Shown: one piece after another, positions 56,578 to 64,000 of the stretch
Position numbering within the stretch: the first letter of the stretch is position 1
Layout of the letters: each line of letters begins with the position of its first letter
From: Pseudomonas sp. FP198
GTDB lineage: Bacteria > Pseudomonadota > Gammaproteobacteria > Pseudomonadales > Pseudomonadaceae
Assembly: GCF_030687895.1 (NCBI RefSeq)
Contig: NZ_CP117452.1
Span: 2,249,501-2,313,500, forward strand
Direction of reading: 5' to 3'
DNA: 64,000 nucleotides
Position numbers and translations under genes: made by a program
Notes under the pieces: generated by a model
The model's database searches: none
What the model saw: the letters and a program-made list of their open reading frames with translations, nothing else
What the model was told of the DNA's origin: nothing

Positions 56578-57820
56578 CGTAGTGATCGCCGGTGGTGGGG
56601 TGATCGGGGCGTCCTGCGCTTATCAACTGTCCAAGCGCAAGCACCTGAAGATCGCCCTGATCGATGCCAAGCGTCCAGGCAACGCCACGCGCGCATCGGC
56701 TGGCGGCCTGTGGGCCATCGGCGAATCGGTGGGTCTGGGCTGCGGGGTGATTTTTTTCCGCATGATGTCGGCCAACCGCAAGCGCCAGGCCCAAGGCGCC
56801 GCCGTGGCGGTGGATGCCAGCACGCCGCATATCCTGCCCGACTCGTTTTTCGATTTCGCCTTGCAGTCCAACGCGATGTACCCGCAATTGCACGCCGAGT
56901 TGATCGAGCGTCACGGCATGGATTTCAAATTTGAAGAGACCGGGCTCAAGTTCGTGATCTATGACGATGAGGACCGCTGCTACGCCGAACACATTGTCGC
57001 CTGCATTCCGCACCTGGCTGATCAGGTGCGCTGGCTCGACCAGGCGGCGTTGCGCGAGGCCGAGCCGAGTGTCAGCCGTGAGGCCTTGGGCGCGCTGGAG
57101 TTTCTCTGCGACCACCAGGTCAGCCCGTTCCGCCTGGCCGACGCCTACACCGAGGGCGCGCGGCAGAATGGTGTTGATCTGTTCTTCAACACCAATGTGA
57201 CTGACGTGTTGCGTAATGGCAGTCGGGTGACAGGGGTGAAAACCGCCGAAGCCGGCACGTTCAACTGCCGGACGTTGATCAATGCTGCCGGCGCCTGGGC
57301 GGCGGACTTGAGCGCGCAGGCGACGGGCGTGCGGATTCCGGTCAAGCCGGTCAAGGGGCAGATCCTGCTGACCGAGCGCATGCCGAAAATCCTCAGGGGG
57401 TGCCTGACCACCAGCGATTGTTATGTGGCGCAGAAGGACAACGGCGAGATCCTGATCGGCAGCACCACGGAAGACAAGGGGTTCGACGTGACCACCACCT
57501 ACCCTGAAATCGAGGGGTTGGTGCAAGGCGCGGTGCGGTGTATCCCGCAACTGGCCGACATCAACCTGAAACGCACCTGGGCCGGCCTGCGTCCCGGCTC
57601 ACCGGATGAATTGCCGATCCTTGGGCCGATGCGCGGCGTGGAGGGCTACCTCAACGCCTGCGGGCATTTTCGCACCGGCATCCTGACCTCGGCCATCACC
57701 GGGGTGCTGCTGGACAAACTGGTGAACGACGAACCGTTGCCGCTGGACATCACACCGTTCCTGGCGGACCGGTTTGAAGTAGCGGCGGTTGCAGAGCCGA
57801 GGAAAATGCAACCGGCCTGA
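56561..57820 (+). CDS. hcnC: Hydrogen cyanide synthase subunit HcnC
   Basis: 419-residue DAO-type FAD amine dehydrogenase, the probable glycine-oxidising subunit. FAD-binding G-G-G-V-I-G at 11-16, family signatures A-S-A-G-G-L-W-A-I-G near 45 and the C-terminal H-F-R-T-G-I-L-T-S-A near 370 that closes over the flavin. HCN made by the complex inhibits cytochrome oxidases of competitors and fungi; the producer needs a cyanide-insensitive oxidase, not encoded here. Two REPINs follow. Confidence 0.95.
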   Translation: MIRHYDVVIAGGGVIGASCAYQLSKRKHLKIALIDAKRPGNATRASAGGLWAIGESVGLGCGVIFFRMMSANRKRQAQGAAVAVDASTPHILPDSFFDFALQSNAMYPQLHAELIERHGMDFKFEETGLKFVIYDDEDRCYAEHIVACIPHLADQVRWLDQAALREAEPSVSREALGALEFLCDHQVSPFRLADAYTEGARQNGVDLFFNTNVTDVLRNGSRVTGVKTAEAGTFNCRTLINAAGAWAADLSAQATGVRIPVKPVKGQILLTERMPKILRGCLTTSDCYVAQKDNGEILIGSTTEDKGFDVTTTYPEIEGLVQGAVRCIPQLADINLKRTWAGLRPGSPDELPILGPMRGVEGYLNACGHFRTGILTSAITGVLLDKLVNDEPLPLDITPFLADRFEVAAVAEPRKMQPA

Positions 57821-57839
57821 GAGCCGAGTCCAAACCAGT

Positions 57840-57926
57840 GTGGGAGCGAGCCTGCTCGCGAAAGCGGCGTGTCAGTCGACATCAATGTTGATGCGCTGGC
57901 GCCTTCGCGAGCAGGCTCGCTCCCAC
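57840..57926. repeat. REPIN, family A (cct variant)
   Basis: Inverted pair of the gagcctgctcgcgaa variant shortly after hcnC. Confidence 0.92.
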
Positions 57927-57972
57927 AGTGTTTTTCGGTTGAACAGGATTTTTTGTTCACCACAAATCCCTT

Positions 57973-58060
57973 GTGGGAGCGAGCTTGCTCGCGATCGCGT
58001 CAGCACAGTCGACATCGATAGTGACTGGTGTGCTGTCATCGCGAGCAAGCTCGCTCCCAC
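57973..58060. repeat. REPIN, family A (ctt variant)
   Basis: A second inverted pair, gagcttgctcgcgat variant, 46 bases after the first. The tandem arrangement fills the gap between convergent hcnC and the GST gene. Confidence 0.92.
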
Positions 58061-58080
58061 AGTTTTTGTACTGTGGAAGG

Positions 58081-58692
58081 TTATTCCACCGGTGTACTGA
58101 CAAACGCTTCCAGGCCTTCGGCATAAGCGGTAAACGCGCTGATCTGTGGGAAGGCCTTGCCTTGCACCTGATCGGCCACCAACAGGTTGGTGAAGGTCCA
58201 TGCCACCGCGACGCTAATGCCGGCCTGGTCGATCGAGCCATCGGTGGGCAATGGTTGTTTCACCAATGCCTTTTCCAACTCGCCATATGCCGCCAGCAAC
58301 TGGCCCGACACCCGCGCAAGCCACGGCTCATGCTGGATTTGTGCTGGGCGCAAAGTGCGTTCGTAATAGATCTGTACCGATTTTTCGCACGCCGCCAACG
58401 CCAACCCGATCAGTTGCAACGATTGCAGCCGTTGCCCCGGATCGCTCGGCATCAGGCTTTTCCCGGGCCCAGCCAAGGTTTCCAGGTAATCGATGATCAA
58501 GGTCGAGTCCATCAACACCGAGCCATCATCCAGCACCAGGGTCGGGGCCTTGACCACCGGGTTGATGCCCTGGAATTGCTCGAAATGCCTGAACACCGAA
58601 ACCGATTGGTGTTCCAGGGCGATCCCCAGGCGTTTCGCGGAAATGGCGACGCGTCGCACATAGGGCGAGTCCAGCATGCCGATCAGTTTCAT
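58081..58692 (-). CDS. Glutathione S-transferase
   Basis: 203-residue GST. N-terminal thioredoxin-like domain (M-K-L-I-G-M-L-D-S-P-Y-V-R-R-V-A near 1-16, the S-P-Y-V serine being the likely glutathione-activating residue; V-K-A-P-T-L-V-L-D-D-G with cis-Pro near 53; D-S-T-L-I near 66), then an all-helical C-terminal domain (W-L-A-R-V, T-F-T-N-L-L-V-A). Start M-K-L-I-G-M preferred over an ATG 28 codons upstream inside the intergenic region. Substrate unknown. It lies 34 bases after the iol regulator on the same strand and could be co-transcribed. Confidence 0.9.
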   Translation of the reverse strand: MKLIGMLDSPYVRRVAISAKRLGIALEHQSVSVFRHFEQFQGINPVVKAPTLVLDDGSVLMDSTLIIDYLETLAGPGKSLMPSDPGQRLQSLQLIGLALAACEKSVQIYYERTLRPAQIQHEPWLARVSGQLLAAYGELEKALVKQPLPTDGSIDQAGISVAVAWTFTNLLVADQVQGKAFPQISAFTAYAEGLEAFVSTPVE

Positions 58693-58726
58693 GGCTTCTC
58701 CTTCAGCGGTTTGTTTCAGGCCGGGC

Positions 58727-59647
58727 TCAATCTTCGAATCCGACCTGTTCGTGGATTTCATCAACCTTGAGTTCAAGCCGGTAGGCCACGGCGATAAACA
58801 GCGCCTGGCACAGGCACAGGGTGGCGCTCAACGAGCGAAAGGCGAACGAACTGCCTTCGTTCACCAGCAGCACCGCATTGGCCCGCTTGGCCAGGGGCGA
58901 CAGGTTGCTGTCGGTGATGATCAGCGTCTTGGCCTGGTGATGCTGGGCGATGCGCAGGCAGTGCTGGGTTTCCTTGCCGTACGGGGTAAAGCTGATGGCG
59001 ATGACCAGATCATTGGCCCGGACGCTGCGCATCTGCTCGCGATAACTGCCGCCCAGGCCCGACACCAGGTGAATACGCTTGTTGGTGTGCTGAAGGTTAT
59101 AGACCAGGTAATCGGCCACCGCGAACGAGCGCCGCACACCAACGACGTAGATGTTGTCGGCGTTGACCACCAGGTCGACGGCTTTTTCGAACGCCTCGTC
59201 GTCGAGTTCCAGCCCCAGGCGCTCGATACCCGACAGGGTGGCGTTGACACATTCGCGCGCGAGATCGCCAGCGCTGGCCTTCTGCGACTTGTTGGCGATC
59301 ATGCTGCGAATGCGTTGCTGGTAGTTCTGCACCGGCGTGGTCTTGTGGGTGTACGCCTCGCGAAACAGCGCCTGCATTTCGCTGAACCCGCTGAAGCCGA
59401 AGCGCTGGGAAAAACGCACGATGGCCGAGGGGTGCACTTCGCACTCCCGGGCGATGTCGCTGATGCGATCGACCATGATCCGGTCGCTTTGCTGGCTCAT
59501 GTAGCTGGCGATGCGTTTGAGCTGGCGCGGCAGGCCTTCGTATTCCTCGGTGATCAGTTGCAGCAGCCGCTCGGCGTTGATCGGTGGGCTGGGGAGGGCG
59601 GGTTCGGACGCGCTCTCGGACGGCACCGGCAGATCGGGGCGGGTCAT
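58727..59647 (-). CDS. iolR: RpiR/MurR-family regulator of inositol catabolism
   Basis: 306-residue RpiR-family regulator. N-terminal helix-turn-helix domain (about 27-105; D-R-I-S-D-I-A-R-E-C-E-V-H-P-S-A-I-V-R-F-S-Q is the DNA-reading part) and C-terminal SIS sugar-phosphate-binding domain (about 130-275; V-G-V-R-R-S-F-A-V-A-D, S-F-T-P-Y-G-K-E-T). Divergent from iolC, with GGAA-N6-TTCC palindromes between, the motif described for rhizobial IolR. Probably represses iol genes until a phosphorylated inositol intermediate binds. Confidence 0.88.
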   Translation of the reverse strand: MTRPDLPVPSESASEPALPSPPINAERLLQLITEEYEGLPRQLKRIASYMSQQSDRIMVDRISDIARECEVHPSAIVRFSQRFGFSGFSEMQALFREAYTHKTTPVQNYQQRIRSMIANKSQKASAGDLARECVNATLSGIERLGLELDDEAFEKAVDLVVNADNIYVVGVRRSFAVADYLVYNLQHTNKRIHLVSGLGGSYREQMRSVRANDLVIAISFTPYGKETQHCLRIAQHHQAKTLIITDSNLSPLAKRANAVLLVNEGSSFAFRSLSATLCLCQALFIAVAYRLELKVDEIHEQVGFED

Positions 59648-59821
59648 AGAAAATCCTTCTGGCTTGTTCTTATAGGACGCCCTGGGAAACGGGTCGTCCT
59701 CGACAATAGGTTGGCTGGTCGCAGTCTACAGCGTAGGCGCGGAGAAAATCATGAGCGCGCGCAGTTGGAAGCCATGCTGAAACGATGCACCGCGTCTGGT
59801 CCGGCCAAGTAACAGTCTATT

Positions 59822-59864
59822 GGAAAAAATATTCCACGATAAAAATTTATGGAAAAAATATTGA
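59822..59864 (+). promoter_or_regulatory. Two IolR-type operators upstream of iolC
   Basis: GGAA-AAAATA-TTCC at 59822-59835 is a complete GGAA-N6-TTCC palindrome; 29 bases downstream GGAAAAAATATTGA (59851-59864) repeats the same 12 bases with an altered right arm. The flanks are AT-rich and the second site is followed by TTGATTATTG, suitable for promoter elements. The GGAA-N6-TTCC motif is known for RpiR-type IolR of Sinorhizobium. Confidence 0.72.
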
Positions 59865-59958
59865 TTATTGCCGTTCGCTCGTTTTAGTCTGCATTCACCA
59901 AAGCGTTGGCGTCGGTTCCGGCGTCAAGCGCAGGCTGATAAAAATAACAGGAGCCAGC

Positions 59959-61896
59959 ATGGGCCAGACTCGTTTTGCCAGTGGACGTCAATTGGATGTG
60001 ATCTGCCTGGGGCGCCTGGGCGTCGATCTCTACGCGCAGCAAGTCGGTGCGCGGCTTGAGGATGTCTCGAGCTTCGCCAAGTACCTCGGTGGCTCATCTG
60101 CCAACATCGCCTTTGGCACGGCCCGTCTCGGGCTGCGGTCGGCGATGCTGAGCCGGGTGGGCGATGATCATATGGGGCGCTTCCTGGTGGAGTCCCTGCT
60201 GCGCGAAGGCTGCGACGTCAGCGGCATCAAGGTCGACCCCGAGCGACTGACGGCCATGGTCTTGCTCGGCATCAAGGACCGCGAGACCTTTCCCCTGGTG
60301 TTCTACCGTGAAAATTGCGCGGACATGGCGCTACGGGCCGAGGACATCGACGAAGCCTTCATCGCCTCCAGCAAGGCGCTGTTGATCACCGGCACGCACT
60401 TCTCCACCGACAGCGTCTACCAGGCCAGCATCCAGGCGCTGGACTATGCGCAGACGCACCAGGTCAAACGTATCCTCGATATCGATTACCGCCCGGTACT
60501 CTGGGGCCTGGCGCCCAAGGCCGATGGCGAGACCCGTTTTGTCGCCGACCGCAAGGTCAGCCAGCACGTGCAAGGCATCCTGGCGCGTTTCGACCTGATC
60601 GTCGGCACTGAAGAAGAATTTCTCATCGCCGGGGGTAGCGAAGATCTGCTGACCGCGCTGCGTACCGTGCGTTCGCTGACGGCGGCGACTTTGGTGGTCA
60701 AGCTCGGCCCGCAAGGTTGCACGGTGATCCATGGCGATATCCCGAACCGCCTGGAAGACGGCGCCATTTACCCCGGCGTGCGGGTCGAGGTGTTGAATGT
60801 GTTGGGCGCGGGCGACGCGTTCATGTCGGGTTTCCTCGCCGGTTGGCTGGAGGACGCCAGCGATGAGCGCTGCTGCCAGTTGGCCAACGCCTGTGGCGGG
60901 TTGGTGGTGTCGCGTCATGCCTGCGCCCCGGCGATGCCGACCCGGGCCGAGCTCGATTACCTGTTTGCCAGCCCGGCGCCGATCACCCGTCCTGACCAGG
61001 ATGTCGTGCTGCAACGGCTGCATCAGGTCAGCGTGCCGCGCAGGGTCTGGAAACAGCTGTTCATCTTTGCCTTTGACCATCGCTGGCAGTTGGTGGAACT
61101 GGCCCAGCGGGGCGGTCGTGGCCTCGACAGCATCGGCGAGCTCAAGCAACTGTTCATCCAGGCCGTGGAGCGGGTCGAGGCTGACCTGCAACGCCAGGGC
61201 ATCGAGGCGGATGTCGGTCTGCTGGCCGACCAGCGTTTCGGCCAGGATTCCCTGAATGCGGCCACCGGGCGTGGCTGGTGGATCGCGCGGCCGGTGGAGG
61301 TGCAGGGCTCGCGACCGCTGGCGTTCGAACACGGCCGTTCCATCGGGAGCAACCTGATTGCCTGGCCACAAGAGCAGATCATCAAATGCCTGGTGCAATT
61401 TCATCCTGACGATGAACCGCTGCTGCGCCTGGAGCAGGAAGCGCAGTTGCTGGGCTTGTACAAGGCGTCCCAGGCCAGCGGTCATGAATTGCTGCTGGAA
61501 GTCATTCCGCCCAAGGATCATCCCTCGGCTCATCCGGACGTGCTGTATCGCGCGCTCAAGCGGCTCTACAACCTGGGTATTTTCCCGGCGTGGTGGAAAA
61601 TCGAGGCGCAGACCTGCGATGAGTGGAAGCAACTTGATGAGCTGATCCAGCAGCGCGATCCGTATTGCCGTGGCGTGGTGCTGCTGGGCCTCAACGCCCC
61701 CGCCGCCGCGTTGGCCGAAGGCTTTCGCCAGGCCAGCCAGAGCAGCACTTGCAGAGGGTTTGCCGTGGGCCGGACGATCTTCCAGGAACCGAGCCGCGCC
61801 TGGCTGGCCGGGGAGATCGATGATGAAACGCTGATCCGCGATGTGCAGGGCCGGTTTGTGGAATTGATCGAGGCCTGGCGCGCTGCGCGTGCCTGA
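59959..61896 (+). CDS. iolC: Fused 5-dehydro-2-deoxygluconokinase / DUF2090 aldolase-like protein
   Basis: 645-residue two-domain protein. Residues 1 to about 325 are a PfkB sugar kinase (G-R-L-G-V-D-L-Y near 18, G-G-S-S-A-N-I-A near 44, and the C-terminal signature L-G-A-G-D-A-F-M-S-G near 284 with the catalytic Asp). Residues about 345-640 are a DUF2090 TIM-barrel domain (F-A-F-D-H-R-W-Q near 370), related to class aldolases and assigned in pseudomonads to cleavage of the phosphorylated product. The single chain would perform the IolC and IolJ steps. Start preceded by CAGGAG. Confidence 0.93.
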   Translation: MGQTRFASGRQLDVICLGRLGVDLYAQQVGARLEDVSSFAKYLGGSSANIAFGTARLGLRSAMLSRVGDDHMGRFLVESLLREGCDVSGIKVDPERLTAMVLLGIKDRETFPLVFYRENCADMALRAEDIDEAFIASSKALLITGTHFSTDSVYQASIQALDYAQTHQVKRILDIDYRPVLWGLAPKADGETRFVADRKVSQHVQGILARFDLIVGTEEEFLIAGGSEDLLTALRTVRSLTAATLVVKLGPQGCTVIHGDIPNRLEDGAIYPGVRVEVLNVLGAGDAFMSGFLAGWLEDASDERCCQLANACGGLVVSRHACAPAMPTRAELDYLFASPAPITRPDQDVVLQRLHQVSVPRRVWKQLFIFAFDHRWQLVELAQRGGRGLDSIGELKQLFIQAVERVEADLQRQGIEADVGLLADQRFGQDSLNAATGRGWWIARPVEVQGSRPLAFEHGRSIGSNLIAWPQEQIIKCLVQFHPDDEPLLRLEQEAQLLGLYKASQASGHELLLEVIPPKDHPSAHPDVLYRALKRLYNLGIFPAWWKIEAQTCDEWKQLDELIQQRDPYCRGVVLLGLNAPAAALAEGFRQASQSSTCRGFAVGRTIFQEPSRAWLAGEIDDETLIRDVQGRFVELIEAWRAARA

Positions 61897-61910
61897 GATA
61901 CAGGGCTTTT

Positions 61911-62042
61911 GTGGCGAGGGAGCTTGCTCCCGCTGGACTGCGAAGCAGTCCCGAGGTCAGCTACCCCGATTCGACAGGTAAACCGTAGCCACTGGTTTTT
62001 GCGTCTGCTTCGCAGCCGAGCGGGAGCAAGCTCCCTCGCCAC
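61911..62042. repeat. REPIN, family B, inside the iol operon
   Basis: Inverted pair between iolC and iolE on the same strand, with inner arms ggactgcgaagcagtcc and gctgcttcgcagc-like. Confidence 0.92.
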
Positions 62043-62086
62043 AGGTGATCGGTTGGACATTAGAGAAAACAACAAAAGGTGCAGCC

Positions 62087-62980
62087 ATGCCCGCTATTCG
62101 AATTGGCATCAACCCGATTTCCTGGAGCAACGACGACTTGCCATCGTTGGGCGGCGAGACGCCGCTGAGCACGGCGTTGAGCGAAGGCAAGGAAATCGGT
62201 TACGAAGGTTTCGAGCTCAACGGCAAGTTTCCCAAGGACGCCAAGGGCGTCGGCGACGTGTTGCGCCCTTACGACCTGGCGTTGGTCTCCGGCTGGTATT
62301 CCAGTCGCTTGGCGCGTCGTTCGGCGGCCGAGGAAATCGATGCGATCGCCAGCCATGTCGAGCTGCTGGCGCAGAACGGCGCAACGGTGCTGGTCTATGG
62401 CGAAGTGGCCGATTCGATCCAGGGCCAGCGCATTCCGTTGCTCGAGCGGCCACGCTTTCACACCGACGAAGCCTGGCAGGCCTATGCCGACAAGCTCACC
62501 GAGCTGGCCCGCTTCACCTTGTCCCAAGGCGTGCGCCTGGCCTACCACCACCACATGGGCGCCTACGTTGAATCGCCTTCGGACATCGACAAGCTGATGG
62601 CGCTGACCGGCAGCGAGGTCGGCCTCTTGTTCGATTCGGGCCATTGCTACATGGGCGGCGGCGAACCGCTGCAGGTGCTGCGCAAACACATCGAGCGCAT
62701 CTGCCATGTGCACTTCAAGGACGTGCGCAAACCCGTGGTGCAGTTGGCGCGCAACAACCTCTGGAGCTTTCCCGACTGCATCATCAACGGCACGTTCACC
62801 GTGCCTGGAGACGGCGATATCGACTTCGCCGCGTTGCTCGACGTCCTGCTGGCTGCCGATTATCAGGGCTGGCTGGTGGTGGAAGCCGAGCAGGACCCGG
62901 CGGTGGCGCCGAGTTATATCTATGCCAAGAAGGGCTACGACACCCTGCGTGCCCTGTTGCAGGAGAGAACTGCGCCATGA
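62087..62980 (+). CDS. iolE: Myo-inosose-2 dehydratase
   Basis: 297-residue TIM-barrel enzyme (AP-endonuclease-2-like) that dehydrates 2-keto-myo-inositol. Metal-ligand neighbourhoods: G-Y-E-G-F-E-L near residue 42, A-Y-H-H-H-M-G near 158, L-L-F-D-S-G-H near 189, V-H-F-K-D-V near 219 and the C-terminal V-V-E-A-E-Q-D. N-terminus I-G-I-N-P-I-S-W-S-N-D-D is typical of IolE. The ATG with AAAAGGTG upstream is used. Overlaps iolB by 4 bases. Confidence 0.95.
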   Translation: MPAIRIGINPISWSNDDLPSLGGETPLSTALSEGKEIGYEGFELNGKFPKDAKGVGDVLRPYDLALVSGWYSSRLARRSAAEEIDAIASHVELLAQNGATVLVYGEVADSIQGQRIPLLERPRFHTDEAWQAYADKLTELARFTLSQGVRLAYHHHMGAYVESPSDIDKLMALTGSEVGLLFDSGHCYMGGGEPLQVLRKHIERICHVHFKDVRKPVVQLARNNLWSFPDCIINGTFTVPGDGDIDFAALLDVLLAADYQGWLVVEAEQDPAVAPSYIYAKKGYDTLRALLQERTAP

Positions 62981-63786
62981 GCCTGCTGATCAAGAGCAAT
63001 CCCAGCGACCGGACCATGGTTGAACTGCCACGCGACGCGCTGGAATACGTCGGTTTTGCCGCCTACCGCTTGAGCCTTGGCGAAAGCCTGCCGGTGGCCG
63101 CCGCAGACCGGGAATTGTGCGTGGTACTGCTCAGCGGCCGCATCAACCTCAAGGGCGAAGCACCGGGGCAGGGCGCCTTCGATTGGGACAACCTCGGCGA
63201 TCGCCAGTCGGTATTCGAGGACAAATCCCCTTACGCCGCGTATCTGCCGCCCGGCAGCCAGGCCCAGATCACCGCGTTGAACGATGTGCAAGTGGCGGTG
63301 TGCGCCGCGCCGGGCGGCGCGCCGAATAAGTACGGCCCACGGCTGATCCGTCCCGAGAGCATGAAGCGCAGCGTGCGCGGCAAGGGCGCCAACACCCGCT
63401 ACGTCTGCGACATCCTGCCGGACAGCGAGCCGGCCCATTCGCTGCTGGTGGTGGAAGTGCGCACGCCGTCGGGGCATTCGTCGAGCTATCCGCCGCACAA
63501 GCACGACACCGACGATTTGCCGCACCAGAGCTTTCTCGAAGAGACCTATTACCACCAGGTCAACCCCTCCCAGGGCTTCGTGTTCCAGCGGGTCTACACC
63601 GACGATCGCAGCATCGACCAGGCCATGGCCGTGGAAAACAGCGATCTGGTCGTGGTGCCCAAGGGTTACCACCCGGTCAGCGTGCCCTACGGGTACGAGT
63701 CGTATTACCTGAACGTCATGGCCGGTCCGAAGCGGGTCTGGCAATTCCATAACGATCCGCAGCATAGCTGGCTGCTCGACCTCTGA
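62977..63786 (+). CDS. iolB: 5-deoxy-glucuronate isomerase
   Basis: 269-residue bicupin isomerase of inositol breakdown. The second cupin metal motif is clear: P-P-H-K-H-D-T-D-D near residue 170, E-E-T-Y-Y-H-Q near 184, and G-Y-H-P-V-S near 225; the end W-L-L-D-L is typical of IolB. Start by ATGA overlap with iolE, so translation is coupled. Confidence 0.95.
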   Translation: MSLLIKSNPSDRTMVELPRDALEYVGFAAYRLSLGESLPVAAADRELCVVLLSGRINLKGEAPGQGAFDWDNLGDRQSVFEDKSPYAAYLPPGSQAQITALNDVQVAVCAAPGGAPNKYGPRLIRPESMKRSVRGKGANTRYVCDILPDSEPAHSLLVVEVRTPSGHSSSYPPHKHDTDDLPHQSFLEETYYHQVNPSQGFVFQRVYTDDRSIDQAMAVENSDLVVVPKGYHPVSVPYGYESYYLNVMAGPKRVWQFHNDPQHSWLLDL

Positions 63787-63815
63787 ATTCGAACATTCCA
63801 ACGGAGACCAGGACA

Positions 63816-64000
63816 ATGAGCGACACCCCGGTAATAGGCCATTACATCAACGGTCAGGTGCACAGCAGCGACGCCGCGCGGTTCAGCAACGTCTTCAATC
63901 CCGCTACCGGCACGGTACAGGCCCGGGTGGCGCTGGCCGAACCGGGTACCGTCGAGGCAGCGGTGGCTTCGGCGCTGGCGGCCTTTCCCGGCTGGTCCGA
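63816..64000 (+). CDS. iolA: Methylmalonate-semialdehyde dehydrogenase, CoA-acylating (5' end only)
   Basis: Only the first ~61 codons are present; the gene runs off the right edge. The N-terminus (I-G-H-Y-I-N-G-Q-V, then F-N-P-A-T-G-T-V-Q-A-R-V-A-L-A near residue 30 and V-A-S-A-L-A-A-F-P-G-W near 50) matches the MmsA/IolA aldehyde dehydrogenases that convert malonate semialdehyde to acetyl-CoA, the last step of inositol catabolism. GGAGACC precedes the ATG. Membership in this operon favours IolA over the valine-pathway MmsA, but the two are homologous. Confidence 0.85.
   Translation, partial: MSDTPVIGHYINGQVHSSDAARFSNVFNPATGTVQARVALAEPGTVEAAVASALAAFPGWS

Noticed and set aside
57927..57972. 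gaaca ... tgttc hairpin between two REPINs as hcnC terminator
   Set aside because: Only a 5-bp stem; the REPINs themselves are more likely to affect the transcript end.

Overview
The window comes from a Pseudomonas of the fluorescens group. This rests on gene content and protein similarity recalled from memory: hcnABC, the bkd operon with bkdR, cti, a MucR-type MHYT-GGDEF-EAL protein, AlkC, an aruH-like transaminase, CbtAB/CobE/CobM under a cobalamin riboswitch, an OprD-family porin, and abundant REP/REPIN repeats with cores GAGCGAGC(C/T)TGCTCGCGA or GCGAGGGAGCTTGCTCCCGC. Most of the DNA is GC-rich. The clearest exception is an AT-rich stretch around 45.1-46.8 kb carrying a phospholipase-like gene.

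Layout. 0-12 kb: end of a histidine phosphatase, sohB, cysI with its DUF934 partner, two small membrane proteins, metH, cti and nfuA. 12-14.4 kb (minus strand): cobalamin riboswitch, leader ORF, cbtB, cbtA, cobE, cobM. 14.6-23.9 kb: a chemoreceptor, an AruH-type aminotransferase, an RstAB-like two-component pair, a DUF1345 protein, MucR and AlkC. 24-29.5 kb: an RcnB-like protein, a protealysin-type M4 protease with its emfourin inhibitor, an FKBP isomerase, a P450 divergent from an ArsR-type regulator, and ilvE. 29.7-35.4 kb: bkdA1-bkdA2-bkdB-lpdV with divergent bkdR. 35.5-37.4 kb: an MBL hydrolase (persulfide dioxygenase-like) and a TauE/SafE permease. 37.5-44.8 kb: a hexuronate module of porin, uronate dehydrogenase, SMP-30 lactonase, TRAP transporter and aldose epimerase, with the same operator-like sequence in front of the porin and the dehydrogenase. 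45.4-46.8 kb: the AT-rich PI-PLC-like gene. 47-52.3 kb: small HTH-like gene, MFS/HlyD exporter, PAS-LuxR regulator, DUF1652. 52.5-57.8 kb: a two-component system and the hydrogen cyanide operon hcnABC. 58-64 kb: a GST, then the inositol regulator divergent from iolC-iolE-iolB-iolA (iolA cut by the right edge).

Functionally the window is metabolic and regulatory: sulfur assimilation and methionine synthesis, cobalt/B12 supply (MetH uses B12, and CobM and CobE make it), branched-chain amino acid transamination and keto-acid oxidation (IlvE feeding Bkd), sugar-acid and inositol catabolism, membrane adaptation, cyclic-di-GMP signalling and cyanide production. No rRNA, tRNA, prophage, insertion sequence or CRISPR array was recognised. 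The most interesting structures are regulatory: a B12 box that contains the Shine-Dalgarno of a leader ORF overlapping cbtB, paired operators in the hexuronate and inositol clusters, inverted repeats between bkdR and bkdA1, and REP DNA that has become the coding end of a regulator.
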